Positions 14,114-21,291 of a DNA stretch of 21,291 nucleotides are shown piece after piece. Both the position numbers and the translations under genes were made by a program. The stretch comes from DATKXO01 sp035528995 (lineage in GTDB: Bacteria > Planctomycetota > Phycisphaerae > UBA1845), in NCBI GenBank assembly GCA_035528995.1, contig DATKXO010000104.1, positions 1 to 21,291 on the forward strand. The letters are read 5' to 3'. The notes beneath the pieces were generated by a model, which worked only from the letters and a program-made list of their open reading frames with translations, did not search any database and was not told the origin of the DNA. Each line of letters starts with the position of its first letter. Position 1 is the first letter of the stretch.

Positions 14114-15088
14114 TCACGGCGAGGTCAGCCCGCTCGAGGGGGTGGGCGGCGGGGAGTGCCCCATGATTGCGTGGCAGGCGGACTCAAACCAATCCCGTCC
14201 CCAGGCCTGGAGCCCGTGGAGCAGGATGCTGCCGACACAGATCGGGGCGATGCGGTGGCAAGGCCCGATAAACGGTGCGACGGCGTCCGGGCGGTCCGGG
14301 CAGCTTTCCAAGGCTGAGTGTTCCTGGCCGGGGGCTGCCGGATCGAACCGCTCGAGAATCTGTTGCCGGTCCAGCGTCGTGACCGCCTCGAACACCAACT
14401 CGGGCTGATGGATCTCTCCGTCCCGGATGAGCCCGATGCAGACCAACTCGGCTATCTCACCGCTGGTGATGCAGAGTTCCTCGGTCAGCTCGCGTTCCAT
14501 GGCCGCGAAGACGTCGAGGGCTCCGTCGTCGGCCCGATCCTGGGGCTCCAGCGTTCCGCCGATGGGATGCAGGTACCCGCCGTGGCAGGCCAGGTCCGGG
14601 CGGCGCCGGCCCAACAGCATCCAGCCGTCGGTGGTGATCGGGACGGCCGAGATGCCCACCGGGTTCGCGTAGGTGCGGTGGCCGAACGCGTCGATGCGGT
14701 CGCCGTTGCCGTAGTTGGTGCCGATGAAGTGCCGGTAGTCCGTCGGTCCGGTTTCGAGTGTCATCACCGCTTCATCGAGCCGCCAATGGTCCAGGCGGAC
14801 CATGGGGCCGTTGTAGAGCAACTGACCGGTCCTTCGGGCGACGGCCAGGTGCCGCTGCCAGGTGTCTTCGATCATGGCATCCAAGGCGGGCGTGTGCGGC
14901 GGCTGGCGATTGTCCCAGCGGACGTTGACCTGTGAACGATGGAGGCGCTCGGTGAAGTCCACGGAAAACAAGGCCCCCCCGGCTCGCGGCTCGCTTGACC
15001 GGCTCTTGAAGTCGACCGGGCCACCGCATGCCGGGCAGTGGGAGCCGGTGGTACCGGTCAGGCCATATCCGCATTGGGCGCATCGCAT
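14114..15088 (-). CDS. Zinc-ribbon plus Nudix-like hydrolase
   Basis: A 324-residue cytosolic protein. Residues 3-22 form a zinc ribbon (CAQCGYGLTG, then CPACGG), of a type frequent in Planctomycetota. Residues about 40-140 have no recognised domain. From about 145 there is a Nudix fold (ANPVGISAVPITTDGWMLLGRR) whose box is GGTLE (177-181), then an unusually long stretch, then RELTEELCI (199-207). The R-E-x-x-E-E metal site is intact, but the Gly that normally follows EEx is Cys. Hydrolysis of a nucleotide diphosphate-type compound is expected of the family; the substrate is unknown. NudC also combines a zinc ribbon with Nudix, but in a different order. ATG 15088 has AAGG 6 nt upstream; the frame stays open beyond it only by chance across the leader of the opposite gene. 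Likely cotranscribed with the TMTC-like gene. Confidence 0.78.
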   Translation of the reverse strand: MRCAQCGYGLTGTTGSHCPACGGPVDFKSRSSEPRAGGALFSVDFTERLHRSQVNVRWDNRQPPHTPALDAMIEDTWQRHLAVARRTGQLLYNGPMVRLDHWRLDEAVMTLETGPTDYRHFIGTNYGNGDRIDAFGHRTYANPVGISAVPITTDGWMLLGRRRPDLACHGGYLHPIGGTLEPQDRADDGALDVFAAMERELTEELCITSGEIAELVCIGLIRDGEIHQPELVFEAVTTLDRQQILERFDPAAPGQEHSALESCPDRPDAVAPFIGPCHRIAPICVGSILLHGLQAWGRDWFESACHAIMGHSPPPTPSSGLTSP

Positions 15089-15132
15089 GGGAGGGCCTTG
15101 CACAGCGTTGGTGTCTGTTCCGTAGCCAGTTG

Positions 15133-15162
15133 ATTTTATGACAAAGCGGGTGGGGATGCGAA
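15133..15162 (-). promoter_or_regulatory. Possible promoter for the Nudix/TMTC-like pair
   Basis: On the minus strand TTCGCA (15157-15162), 18-bp spacer, TAAAAT (15133-15138). Transcription would begin near 15126, about 38 nt before the Nudix ATG. Confidence 0.45.
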
Positions 15163-15213
15163 CAAGGGAGCGCTCACGGGCGTTGCAGTCGGGGTTCTGG
15201 GCCAGAGTTCGCT

Positions 15214-15517
15214 TTGCGTTCGCCTGGGGCACCCGGTATGATAGACCTAAGCTCAGGCGACCCCCTGCGGCCAGGCCGACGGCAGTGTCCAGGCTGGGCC
15301 GTCGGGCGATGGCCTGAGTGGAGGAGGCAGGAGGAGGGATCATCCCAATCGGCAGTCCAAACGGAATGTTCGGCGTTTGGCCGGAGTTTCCGCATACCGA
15401 CGCGCTGTTGACAGAAGGGCGTTCCGGTGTGTTTGGGCATGCGCCGACGGCGGCCCAAACCCTGCCTGGACACGCTTTTCCCTCAGAACTGTGAATGTAG
15501 ATAAGGTGGGCGATGCA
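15214..15517 (+). promoter_or_regulatory. Promoter and hairpin-rich leader of the subtilase gene
   Basis: A possible promoter is TTGCGT (15214-15219), 17-bp spacer, TATGAT (15237-15242), giving a leader of about 268 nt. A consensus TTGACA also occurs at 15408-15413 but has no good -10 box. The leader has three clean inverted repeats: CCGACGGC 15276-15283 with GCCGTCGG 15298-15305; CCAAACG 15357-15363 with CGTTTGG 15374-15380; and GTTTGGGC 15431-15438 with GCCCAAAC 15453-15460, the last with an inner CGCC-GAC-GGCG stem. AAGGTGG (15503-15509) is the ribosome site. I recognise no riboswitch class. Confidence 0.4.
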
Positions 15518-18500
15518 ATGATGGTGAAGAGAACAGCAAGCTGGAATCGCGTACGTAGCTGTACATGTGGGCTGGCGATCGTTGCGCTGATCGCGTCGAT
15601 CGCGGGTGCCTATCCGGCATCGGCGGGGCAGATCCAGTGGCGGAGCGGACCCGTCCTGACGGAGGCACAGGACCGTGCCGAGTTGGCTGCGGCGGTCTCG
15701 GAGGCCGTTGCCACGGGGCAGGCCCGCCATATGGTCGTACAGTTCGACCGCCCGATTGGGCCGGAGGCGGTGGCCGAACTCGCTCGAGCGGGTGTCACCA
15801 TCCTGGGTTACGTCGGCGACAACGCCTTCTTCGCCGCGGTCGCCCCGGAGCGCGCCGATGCTGTGGCGGTGGCCGCCGTTCCGGCACTGGCCACCGTGTT
15901 GCCGGTGGAGCGCGACTGGAAACTGCATCCCATGCTGGCGGCGGATCAGGTTCCCCTGTGGGCCGTCGTTGACCCGCGAGACAAAGCCGGCGAGCCGATT
16001 CCCGATCCGATCGTGGGGGCGTACATCCTGTTCCACAAGGACGTGCCGCTGGTTCCGGATGGCGTGAACCTGGCTCGTTCATACGGGGGGGTAGTGCGCG
16101 ATACCTTGCACAGCATCAATGGGCTGGTGATCGAGCTTCCGTACTCGCAGATCAAACCGCTGGCCGAGGCGGACCCGGTGTCGTGGATCGAGCCGCCGCT
16201 GCCGCGGATGTCGGAGGTGAACGACAGCAACCGGGCGCGCGTCGGAGCGGACACGCTGCAGGCCCCGCCGTACGGGCTGGACGGCTCGGGCGTGACGGTG
16301 TTGGTCTACGACGGGGGGACGGCCCGGGCGAGCCACGTGGACTTCCAGGGCCGCTGCACCGTGCACGACAGCTCGGGCCAGCACTACCACTCGACGCACG
16401 TGGCCGGCACCATCGGCGGCGCGGGCGTGGCCAATCCGGCGTACAAGGGCATGGCTCCGGGCGTCACGATCGTGTCGTACGGGTTCGAGTACGACGGCTC
16501 GGGGACTTTCCTTTACAGCAACCCTGGGGACATCGAGAGCGATTACTCCGAAGCGATCAACACCTACGGGGCCCAAATCGCGAACAACTCGATCGGCACG
16601 AACACCGAGTCCAACGGCTTCGACTGCGCCATCCAGGGGAATTACGGGGTGACCTCGCAGCTCATCGACACGATCGTGCGGGGTGACGGGTCGAACCCGC
16701 TGTTCGCCGCGCCGTTCCGGATCGTGTGGGCCAACGGCAACGAGCGACAAGGCTCCCGCTGCGACGTGGAGGGCTATGGCGATTACTACAGCACCGCCCC
16801 TCCGGCAGGAGCCAAGAACCATCTGGCCATCGGCGCTCTCAACTCCAACGACGACTCGATGACCACCTTCAGCAGTTGGGGCCCGACCGACGACGGTCGG
16901 CTGAAGCCGGACTTCTCGGCGCCGGGTTGCCAGAGCGACGCCGACGGCGGCGTGACCTCGTGTACCTCGACCAGCGACACGGCTTACACCACGCTGTGCG
17001 GCACGTCGATGGCTTCGCCGACCGTGTGTGGAATCTCCGCTCTGCTGCTGCAGGACTTCCAGGCCCAGTTTCCCGGCGAGCCGGACCCGCGTAACTCGAC
17101 GCTCAAGGTCCTGCTGGGCCAGACGGCCGTGGATATAGGCAATCCGGGGCCCGACTACATGTACGGTTACGGCTCGGTCCGCATTCAGCCGGCCGTGGAC
17201 CTGATGCGGGCGGGCAACTTCCTGGAAGACGAGGTTGTCCAGGGCGAGACGTTCAGCGTGCTGGTGGTGGCCGGCCCGAGCGACAGCGAGCTGAAGGTGA
17301 CCTTGGCGTGGGACGACTACCCGGGCACGCCGAACGTGGACCCGGCGCTGGTGAACGACCTGGACCTGCGGGTCTTCGATTCGTCGAACACGCGTTATTA
17401 CCCGTGGACGCTGGATCCGTTCAACCCCAGCGGCAACGCGGTGCAGACTCAGGAAGACCACCTCAACAACATCGAGCAGGTGTTCATCAATGCGCCGGCG
17501 CCGGGTGCCTATCGCATCGAGGTGCACGGCTTCAACGTACCGAACGGTCCGCAGGCGTTCTCGTTGGCCGCGTCGCCGCTGTTGGTGGCCTGTTCGCCGC
17601 AGGGCGTCATCTCGCTGGACCGGGCGAAGTACCAGTGTGAATCGACGGCCACGATTCAGGTGGTCGACTGTGACCTGAATACCGACGACGGCGCCATCGA
17701 GACCGTGACGGTGATGATCGAGTCCGACTCGGAACCGACGGGCGAGAGCGTCCTGCTGACCGAGACGGCCGCCGAGACGGCGGCGTTCCGCGGCATGATC
17801 GACCTGAGTCAGACGGACGGCGCCGGGATTCTGCTGATTGCCGCCGCCGACGCGGTTACTGCGACGTACATCGACGCCGACGACGGGCAGGGGGGCACTA
17901 ACGTCGTGGTCACGGCCGACGCGGTCGTGGATTGTGATCCGCCGATCATCTCGAATATCCAAGTCACGAACATCGAGCCGCGCAGCGCGACGATCAGCTT
18001 TGATACTAACGAGCTGGCGAACGGCACACTGTCGTACGGAACGAGCTGCGGCTCGCTGACGGAGGTTCTCGTGGCGTCCGGCTTCCGGACGGACCACTCG
18101 TTCAACCTGTTGGGACTGACCGACGATACCACGTACTTCTACGCCGTCGAGGCGGTTGACGAGGCCGGGAACAGCGACATCGACGACAACGGTGGGAACT
18201 GCTACGCGTTCAGCACGCCGCAGGTGCCGGACTTCTACACCGAGGAGTTCGTGTCGGACAACGACCTGGACAACATCAGCCTGTTCTTCACGCCCAACGC
18301 GTCGGTGGACTTCTACGACGGATGCGCTGAGGCCATCACCGAACTGCCTACCGACCCGGCCGGCGGAACCGCCATCAGCCTGACCGATGATTCGTACGGC
18401 ACCGTCAACCTTACCGGCGGGGCCAGCGTGTCACTCTACGGCACCAGCTACACCACCATCTACCCGGGCAGCAACGGGTACGTCACCTTCACGGCCGGCG

Positions 18501-21286
18501 ACAGCGACTACAGCGAGTCGCTGGCGGACCACTTCGACACGCCGCGGGTCTCGGGTCTGTTCGACGACCTGGATCCCGCCCAGAGCGGCACGGTGAGCTG
18601 GAAGCAACTGGCCGACCGGGTGGCGGTCACCTGGAACGGCGTGACCGAGCACAACAGCGGCAACTCGAACACCTTCCAGATTGAACTGTACTTCGACGGG
18701 CGGATCACGATCAGCTACCTGTCGGTGGTGGCGGCCGACGGGGTGGCCGGCCTGTCCGAGGGCCAGGGCATCGACCCGGACTTCCTGGAGACGGACCTGA
18801 CCAACCTGGGGGCCTGCGGGCCTCAGCCGCCGGTGGCCAACAGCGTGTCGGTGAACACGGCGGTGAGCATGCCGGTGACCATCACGCTGCCGTCCAACGA
18901 CGACGGGCTGCCCGATCCGCCGGCGGCGGTGACCACCATCGTCACCAGCCTGCCGGCCCACGGTGATCTGAGCGATCCGGGTGCCGGGGCGATCACGGGC
19001 GTGCCCTACACCCTGGTGGGCAACGGTAACCAGGTCGCGTACCAGCCGGACCTGGACTACGACAGCGGGGACAGCTTCCAGTTCATGGCCAACGACGGCG
19101 GTGTGCCGCCGGAGGGCGGGGACTCGAACACGGCCGTGGTGACCATCACCATGGGCGGACCGGCCTGGGACCCGGTGGCGTACGACATGGATGTGGCCGC
19201 GGGGATCAACTTGCCGACGGACATCACGCTGTCGGCCACAGACCCCAACGGCGATCCGCTGACCTATTACATCGAGAGCCTGCCGGCGCTGGGCAGCCTG
19301 AGCGATCCGGGGGCCGGTGCGATCGGGACGGTGCCTTACGAGCTGGTGGGCGGCGGGAAGGTGGTGCACTACGTCCCGCCGGTGAACCAGGCCCCGGTCG
19401 AGACGTTTGACTTCTCGGCGCAGGACGCGACGGCCGGCTCGAACGTGGCCACGGTGACGGTGACGGTGGGTGCCCCGCAGGTGGCCCACGACTTCCCCAT
19501 GGACAGCAATCCGGGCTGGTCGACCGAAGGTTCGTGGGCGTTCGGTCAGCCGACCGGCGGCGGGTCGGGCAACCATGATCCGACCAGCGGTCACACCGGG
19601 AGCAACGTGTACGGCTACAACCTCAACGGGGACTACGCCAACAGCATGCCGGTGCGGTACCTGACGACGACGGCCATCGACTGCAGCAACCTGACGGGCG
19701 TGGAGCTTCGTTTCTGGCGGTGGCTGGGCGTGGAATCGTCCTACTTCGACCACGCCAACGTGCAGGTGTCCAACAACGGTTCGGACTGGACGACGCTGTG
19801 GCAGAACGGGACGGCGACGATCAATGAGTCGTCCTGGAGCCAACGTGTCTACGACATCTCGGCGGTGGCGGACGAGGAGTCGACGGTGTACCTGCGCTGG
19901 ACGATGGGCCCGACGGACGGCTCGGGCACGTATGCCGGCTGGAACATCGACGACCTGGAGATCTGGGCGGTGGTCTGGGGCGGAGAAGCGTCCTGCACCA
20001 ACGGCATCCAGGACCCGGGTGAGGACCGGATCGACTGCGGCGGCCCGTGCCCGCCGTGTGATTGCACCTCGGACGGCGAGTGCGACAACGCGACCTACTG
20101 CGACGGGGCCGAGACCTGTGACGCGTACGGCACGTGTCAGGCGGGCACGCCGGTCGATTGCCCCGACGACGGTCTGTATTGCAACGGGACCGAGTTCTGC
20201 GACGAGGTGGACGACGTCTGCGACAGCACGGGCGATCCGTGCGTCGACGACGGGCTGTACTGCAACGGCGACGAGTTCTGTGACGAGGTTGGCGACGTGT
20301 GCGACAGCACCGGCGACCCGTGCGTCGACGACGGTTTGTACTGCAACGGCACCGAGTTCTGCGACGAGGGCGGCGACGTCTGTGACAGCACCGGCGACCC
20401 GTGCGTCGACGACGGGCTGTACTGCAACGGGACGGAGTTCTGTGACGAGGGCGGTGACGTCTGTGACAGCACGGGCGATCCGTGCGTCGATGACGGGCTG
20501 TACTGCAACGGTACCGAGTTCTGCGACGAAGGTGCCGACGTCTGTGACAGCACGGGCGACCCGTGCACCGACGACGGCCTGTACTGCAACGGGACGGAGT
20601 TCTGCGACGAAGGCGCCGACGCCTGTGACAGCACGGGTGATCCGTGCACCGATGACGGCCTGTACTGCAACGGGACGGAGTTCTGCGACGAGGATGCCGA
20701 CGTCTGTGACAGCACGGGCGATCCGTGCGTGCTGCCCGAGGTTTGCGACGAGGACGCCGACATGTGTGTCCTGGAGTCGACCACCATCAGCGGTGCGGCC
20801 TGCTGCCTGGACCAGGGCGGGACCGAGTACTGCCTGGACCTGGTGATAGGCGGGCCGGCCACGGTGGAGCCGCGGCTGGGCAGCGTGACGACATTGGTCG
20901 TCGATACGGTCGATCCGGTCGAGGCGGGTAGCACGACGGCAACGGCCACGTGCGTGAACCAAGCTTACGGCGGCACGGTGACGGTGACGTCGGACGGCAC
21001 GACGACGGTGCTGGTCGATCTCGATCCGTTGCCGGATGGGGACTGCTGCACGATCGAGTTCGACGGCGGCATCGTGGACAGCATCGGGGTCCGGCTGCTG
21101 GCCGGCGACGTGAACGGCGACGGGACCCTGTCGACGGCGGACGCGTCATCGATCAAGCAGCGTCTGGGGATTGTGATTGGCGCGTCGGACTTCTGGTACG
21201 ACGTGAACATGGACGGAAGCGTGTCGACGGCGGACGGCTCGTCGATCAAGCAGCGTCTGGGCAACTTCGCCCCGACCTGCCCGTAG
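15518..21286 (+). CDS. Giant secreted subtilase (KP-43-like S8) with Cys-rich repeats and C-terminal dockerin
   Basis: A 1,922-residue secreted serine peptidase. Signal peptide 1-36 (ASA, cut before GQ). Two I9-like propeptide segments (about 60-150 and 165-235) precede the S8 domain (about 257-560) with D265 (VYDGG), H294 (HSTHVAGT) and S497 (GTSMASP), so it should be active. Then follow a KP-43-type beta-sandwich (565-690), a beta-domain starting SLDRAKYQC (693-806), an FN3-like domain (808-900), a nidogen-like beta-domain (905-1103), two cadherin/Ig-like domains (1105-1215, 1216-1320), and a MAM-like jelly roll (1322-1487). A Cys-rich stretch (1489-1752) comes next, then a two-disulfide beta-domain, and a type I dockerin (1863-1922, calcium loops DVNGDGTLSTAD and DVNMDGSVSTAD). 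The start is ATG 15518 with AAGGTGG 8 nt upstream; ATG 15521 is less well spaced. Domain borders are approximate. Confidence 0.92.
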   Translation: MMVKRTASWNRVRSCTCGLAIVALIASIAGAYPASAGQIQWRSGPVLTEAQDRAELAAAVSEAVATGQARHMVVQFDRPIGPEAVAELARAGVTILGYVGDNAFFAAVAPERADAVAVAAVPALATVLPVERDWKLHPMLAADQVPLWAVVDPRDKAGEPIPDPIVGAYILFHKDVPLVPDGVNLARSYGGVVRDTLHSINGLVIELPYSQIKPLAEADPVSWIEPPLPRMSEVNDSNRARVGADTLQAPPYGLDGSGVTVLVYDGGTARASHVDFQGRCTVHDSSGQHYHSTHVAGTIGGAGVANPAYKGMAPGVTIVSYGFEYDGSGTFLYSNPGDIESDYSEAINTYGAQIANNSIGTNTESNGFDCAIQGNYGVTSQLIDTIVRGDGSNPLFAAPFRIVWANGNERQGSRCDVEGYGDYYSTAPPAGAKNHLAIGALNSNDDSMTTFSSWGPTDDGRLKPDFSAPGCQSDADGGVTSCTSTSDTAYTTLCGTSMASPTVCGISALLLQDFQAQFPGEPDPRNSTLKVLLGQTAVDIGNPGPDYMYGYGSVRIQPAVDLMRAGNFLEDEVVQGETFSVLVVAGPSDSELKVTLAWDDYPGTPNVDPALVNDLDLRVFDSSNTRYYPWTLDPFNPSGNAVQTQEDHLNNIEQVFINAPAPGAYRIEVHGFNVPNGPQAFSLAASPLLVACSPQGVISLDRAKYQCESTATIQVVDCDLNTDDGAIETVTVMIESDSEPTGESVLLTETAAETAAFRGMIDLSQTDGAGILLIAAADAVTATYIDADDGQGGTNVVVTADAVVDCDPPIISNIQVTNIEPRSATISFDTNELANGTLSYGTSCGSLTEVLVASGFRTDHSFNLLGLTDDTTYFYAVEAVDEAGNSDIDDNGGNCYAFSTPQVPDFYTEEFVSDNDLDNISLFFTPNASVDFYDGCAEAITELPTDPAGGTAISLTDDSYGTVNLTGGASVSLYGTSYTTIYPGSNGYVTFTAGDSDYSESLADHFDTPRVSGLFDDLDPAQSGTVSWKQLADRVAVTWNGVTEHNSGNSNTFQIELYFDGRITISYLSVVAADGVAGLSEGQGIDPDFLETDLTNLGACGPQPPVANSVSVNTAVSMPVTITLPSNDDGLPDPPAAVTTIVTSLPAHGDLSDPGAGAITGVPYTLVGNGNQVAYQPDLDYDSGDSFQFMANDGGVPPEGGDSNTAVVTITMGGPAWDPVAYDMDVAAGINLPTDITLSATDPNGDPLTYYIESLPALGSLSDPGAGAIGTVPYELVGGGKVVHYVPPVNQAPVETFDFSAQDATAGSNVATVTVTVGAPQVAHDFPMDSNPGWSTEGSWAFGQPTGGGSGNHDPTSGHTGSNVYGYNLNGDYANSMPVRYLTTTAIDCSNLTGVELRFWRWLGVESSYFDHANVQVSNNGSDWTTLWQNGTATINESSWSQRVYDISAVADEESTVYLRWTMGPTDGSGTYAGWNIDDLEIWAVVWGGEASCTNGIQDPGEDRIDCGGPCPPCDCTSDGECDNATYCDGAETCDAYGTCQAGTPVDCPDDGLYCNGTEFCDEVDDVCDSTGDPCVDDGLYCNGDEFCDEVGDVCDSTGDPCVDDGLYCNGTEFCDEGGDVCDSTGDPCVDDGLYCNGTEFCDEGGDVCDSTGDPCVDDGLYCNGTEFCDEGADVCDSTGDPCTDDGLYCNGTEFCDEGADACDSTGDPCTDDGLYCNGTEFCDEDADVCDSTGDPCVLPEVCDEDADMCVLESTTISGAACCLDQGGTEYCLDLVIGGPATVEPRLGSVTTLVVDTVDPVEAGSTTATATCVNQAYGGTVTVTSDGTTTVLVDLDPLPDGDCCTIEFDGGIVDSIGVRLLAGDVNGDGTLSTADASSIKQRLGIVIGASDFWYDVNMDGSVSTADGSSIKQRLGNFAPTCP
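20165..20731 (+). repeat. Seven tandem 81-bp units encoding 27-residue Cys-rich repeats
   Basis: Units begin at 20165, 20246, 20327, 20408, 20489, 20570 and 20651 with no spacing change. Each encodes DDGLYCNG(T/D)EFCDE followed by xxDxCDSTGDPC(V/T), with four Cys and 8-9 acidic residues. Protein copies are nearly identical, while synonymous positions differ in most codons (for example ggt/ggg/ggc for Gly, gac/gat, tgc/tgt). A diverged half-copy (CDNATYCDGAETC) precedes the array and a degenerate one (LPEVCDEDADMC) follows it. Confidence 0.95.
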
Positions 21287-21291
21287 GCGGA

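Noticed and set aside
15089..16036. A longer Nudix protein starting at 16036 on the minus strand (640 codons)
   Set aside because: The extra frame runs through the leader and signal-peptide region of the plus-strand subtilase; the natural start with zinc ribbon and ribosome site is 15088.
20165..20731. CRISPR-like interpretation of the 81-bp tandem array
   Set aside because: Units are contiguous with no unique spacers and are translated in frame as Cys-rich protein repeats.
16079..20962. Long minus-strand open frames (up to 843 codons) opposite the subtilase gene
   Set aside because: The plus strand carries unmistakable catalytic, repeat and dockerin motifs; the antisense product is Arg/His/Val-rich without recognisable features, as expected of a shadow frame.
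1..21291. tRNA, rRNA, insertion sequence, phage or attachment-site signals
   Set aside because: Reading both strands gave no tRNA T-loop context, no transposase or integrase motif, no rRNA segment and no terminal inverted repeats flanking genes.

Overview
The window is GC-rich DNA with densely packed genes and strong G/C bias at third codon positions. That bias produces many long spurious open frames on the antisense strand. Gene content points to a Planctomycetota-type bacterium, perhaps Phycisphaerae-like. The pointers are a very large secreted subtilase ending in a type I dockerin, a cytosolic eukaryotic-like Ser/Thr kinase, a CxxCGYxLxG...CPxCGG zinc ribbon fused to a Nudix fold, an ExeA-type ATPase with a giant coiled coil, and a TMTC-like membrane/TPR protein. 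This assignment is inference; no rRNA or tRNA gene is present to confirm it.

Left part (1-6146): a TatD nuclease (its first base lies outside the window), a small SEC-C zinc-motif protein on the minus strand, and divergently from it a two-TM K+ channel with a cytosolic RCK (TrkA-type) module. Then comes a Ser/Thr kinase whose end overlaps the start of a PPP-like metallophosphoesterase; together they look like a two-gene phospho-signalling operon behind a consensus promoter and a fold-prone leader. A 515-bp gap precedes a FlgM-like anti-sigma protein, followed by a UbiE-like SAM methyltransferase.

Middle part (6226-11641): a 1,380-residue minus-strand protein joins an ExeA/GspA AAA+ ATPase, with an altered Walker B box (DE to DQ), to about 1,050 residues of Ala/Gln/Glu-rich coiled coil. 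The coil contains nine tandem 18-residue units. A small unknown gene diverges from it and converges on a signal-anchored protein that looks like a decayed peptidoglycan-recognition/amidase_2 domain.

Right part (11926-21286): a minus-strand pair, zinc-ribbon Nudix protein then TMTC-like GT-C/TPR protein, 31 bp apart. On the plus strand, behind a 429-bp hairpin-rich leader, is a secreted KP-43-type subtilase of 1,922 residues with two I9-like propeptide segments, several beta-sandwich modules, seven 27-residue four-cysteine repeats and a C-terminal dockerin.

There are no mobile elements, CRISPR arrays, tRNAs or rRNAs that I could support. The most unusual material is the ATPase/coiled-coil protein and the kinase-phosphoesterase pair with altered catalytic motifs. 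Neither is shown to be a new system by sequence alone.
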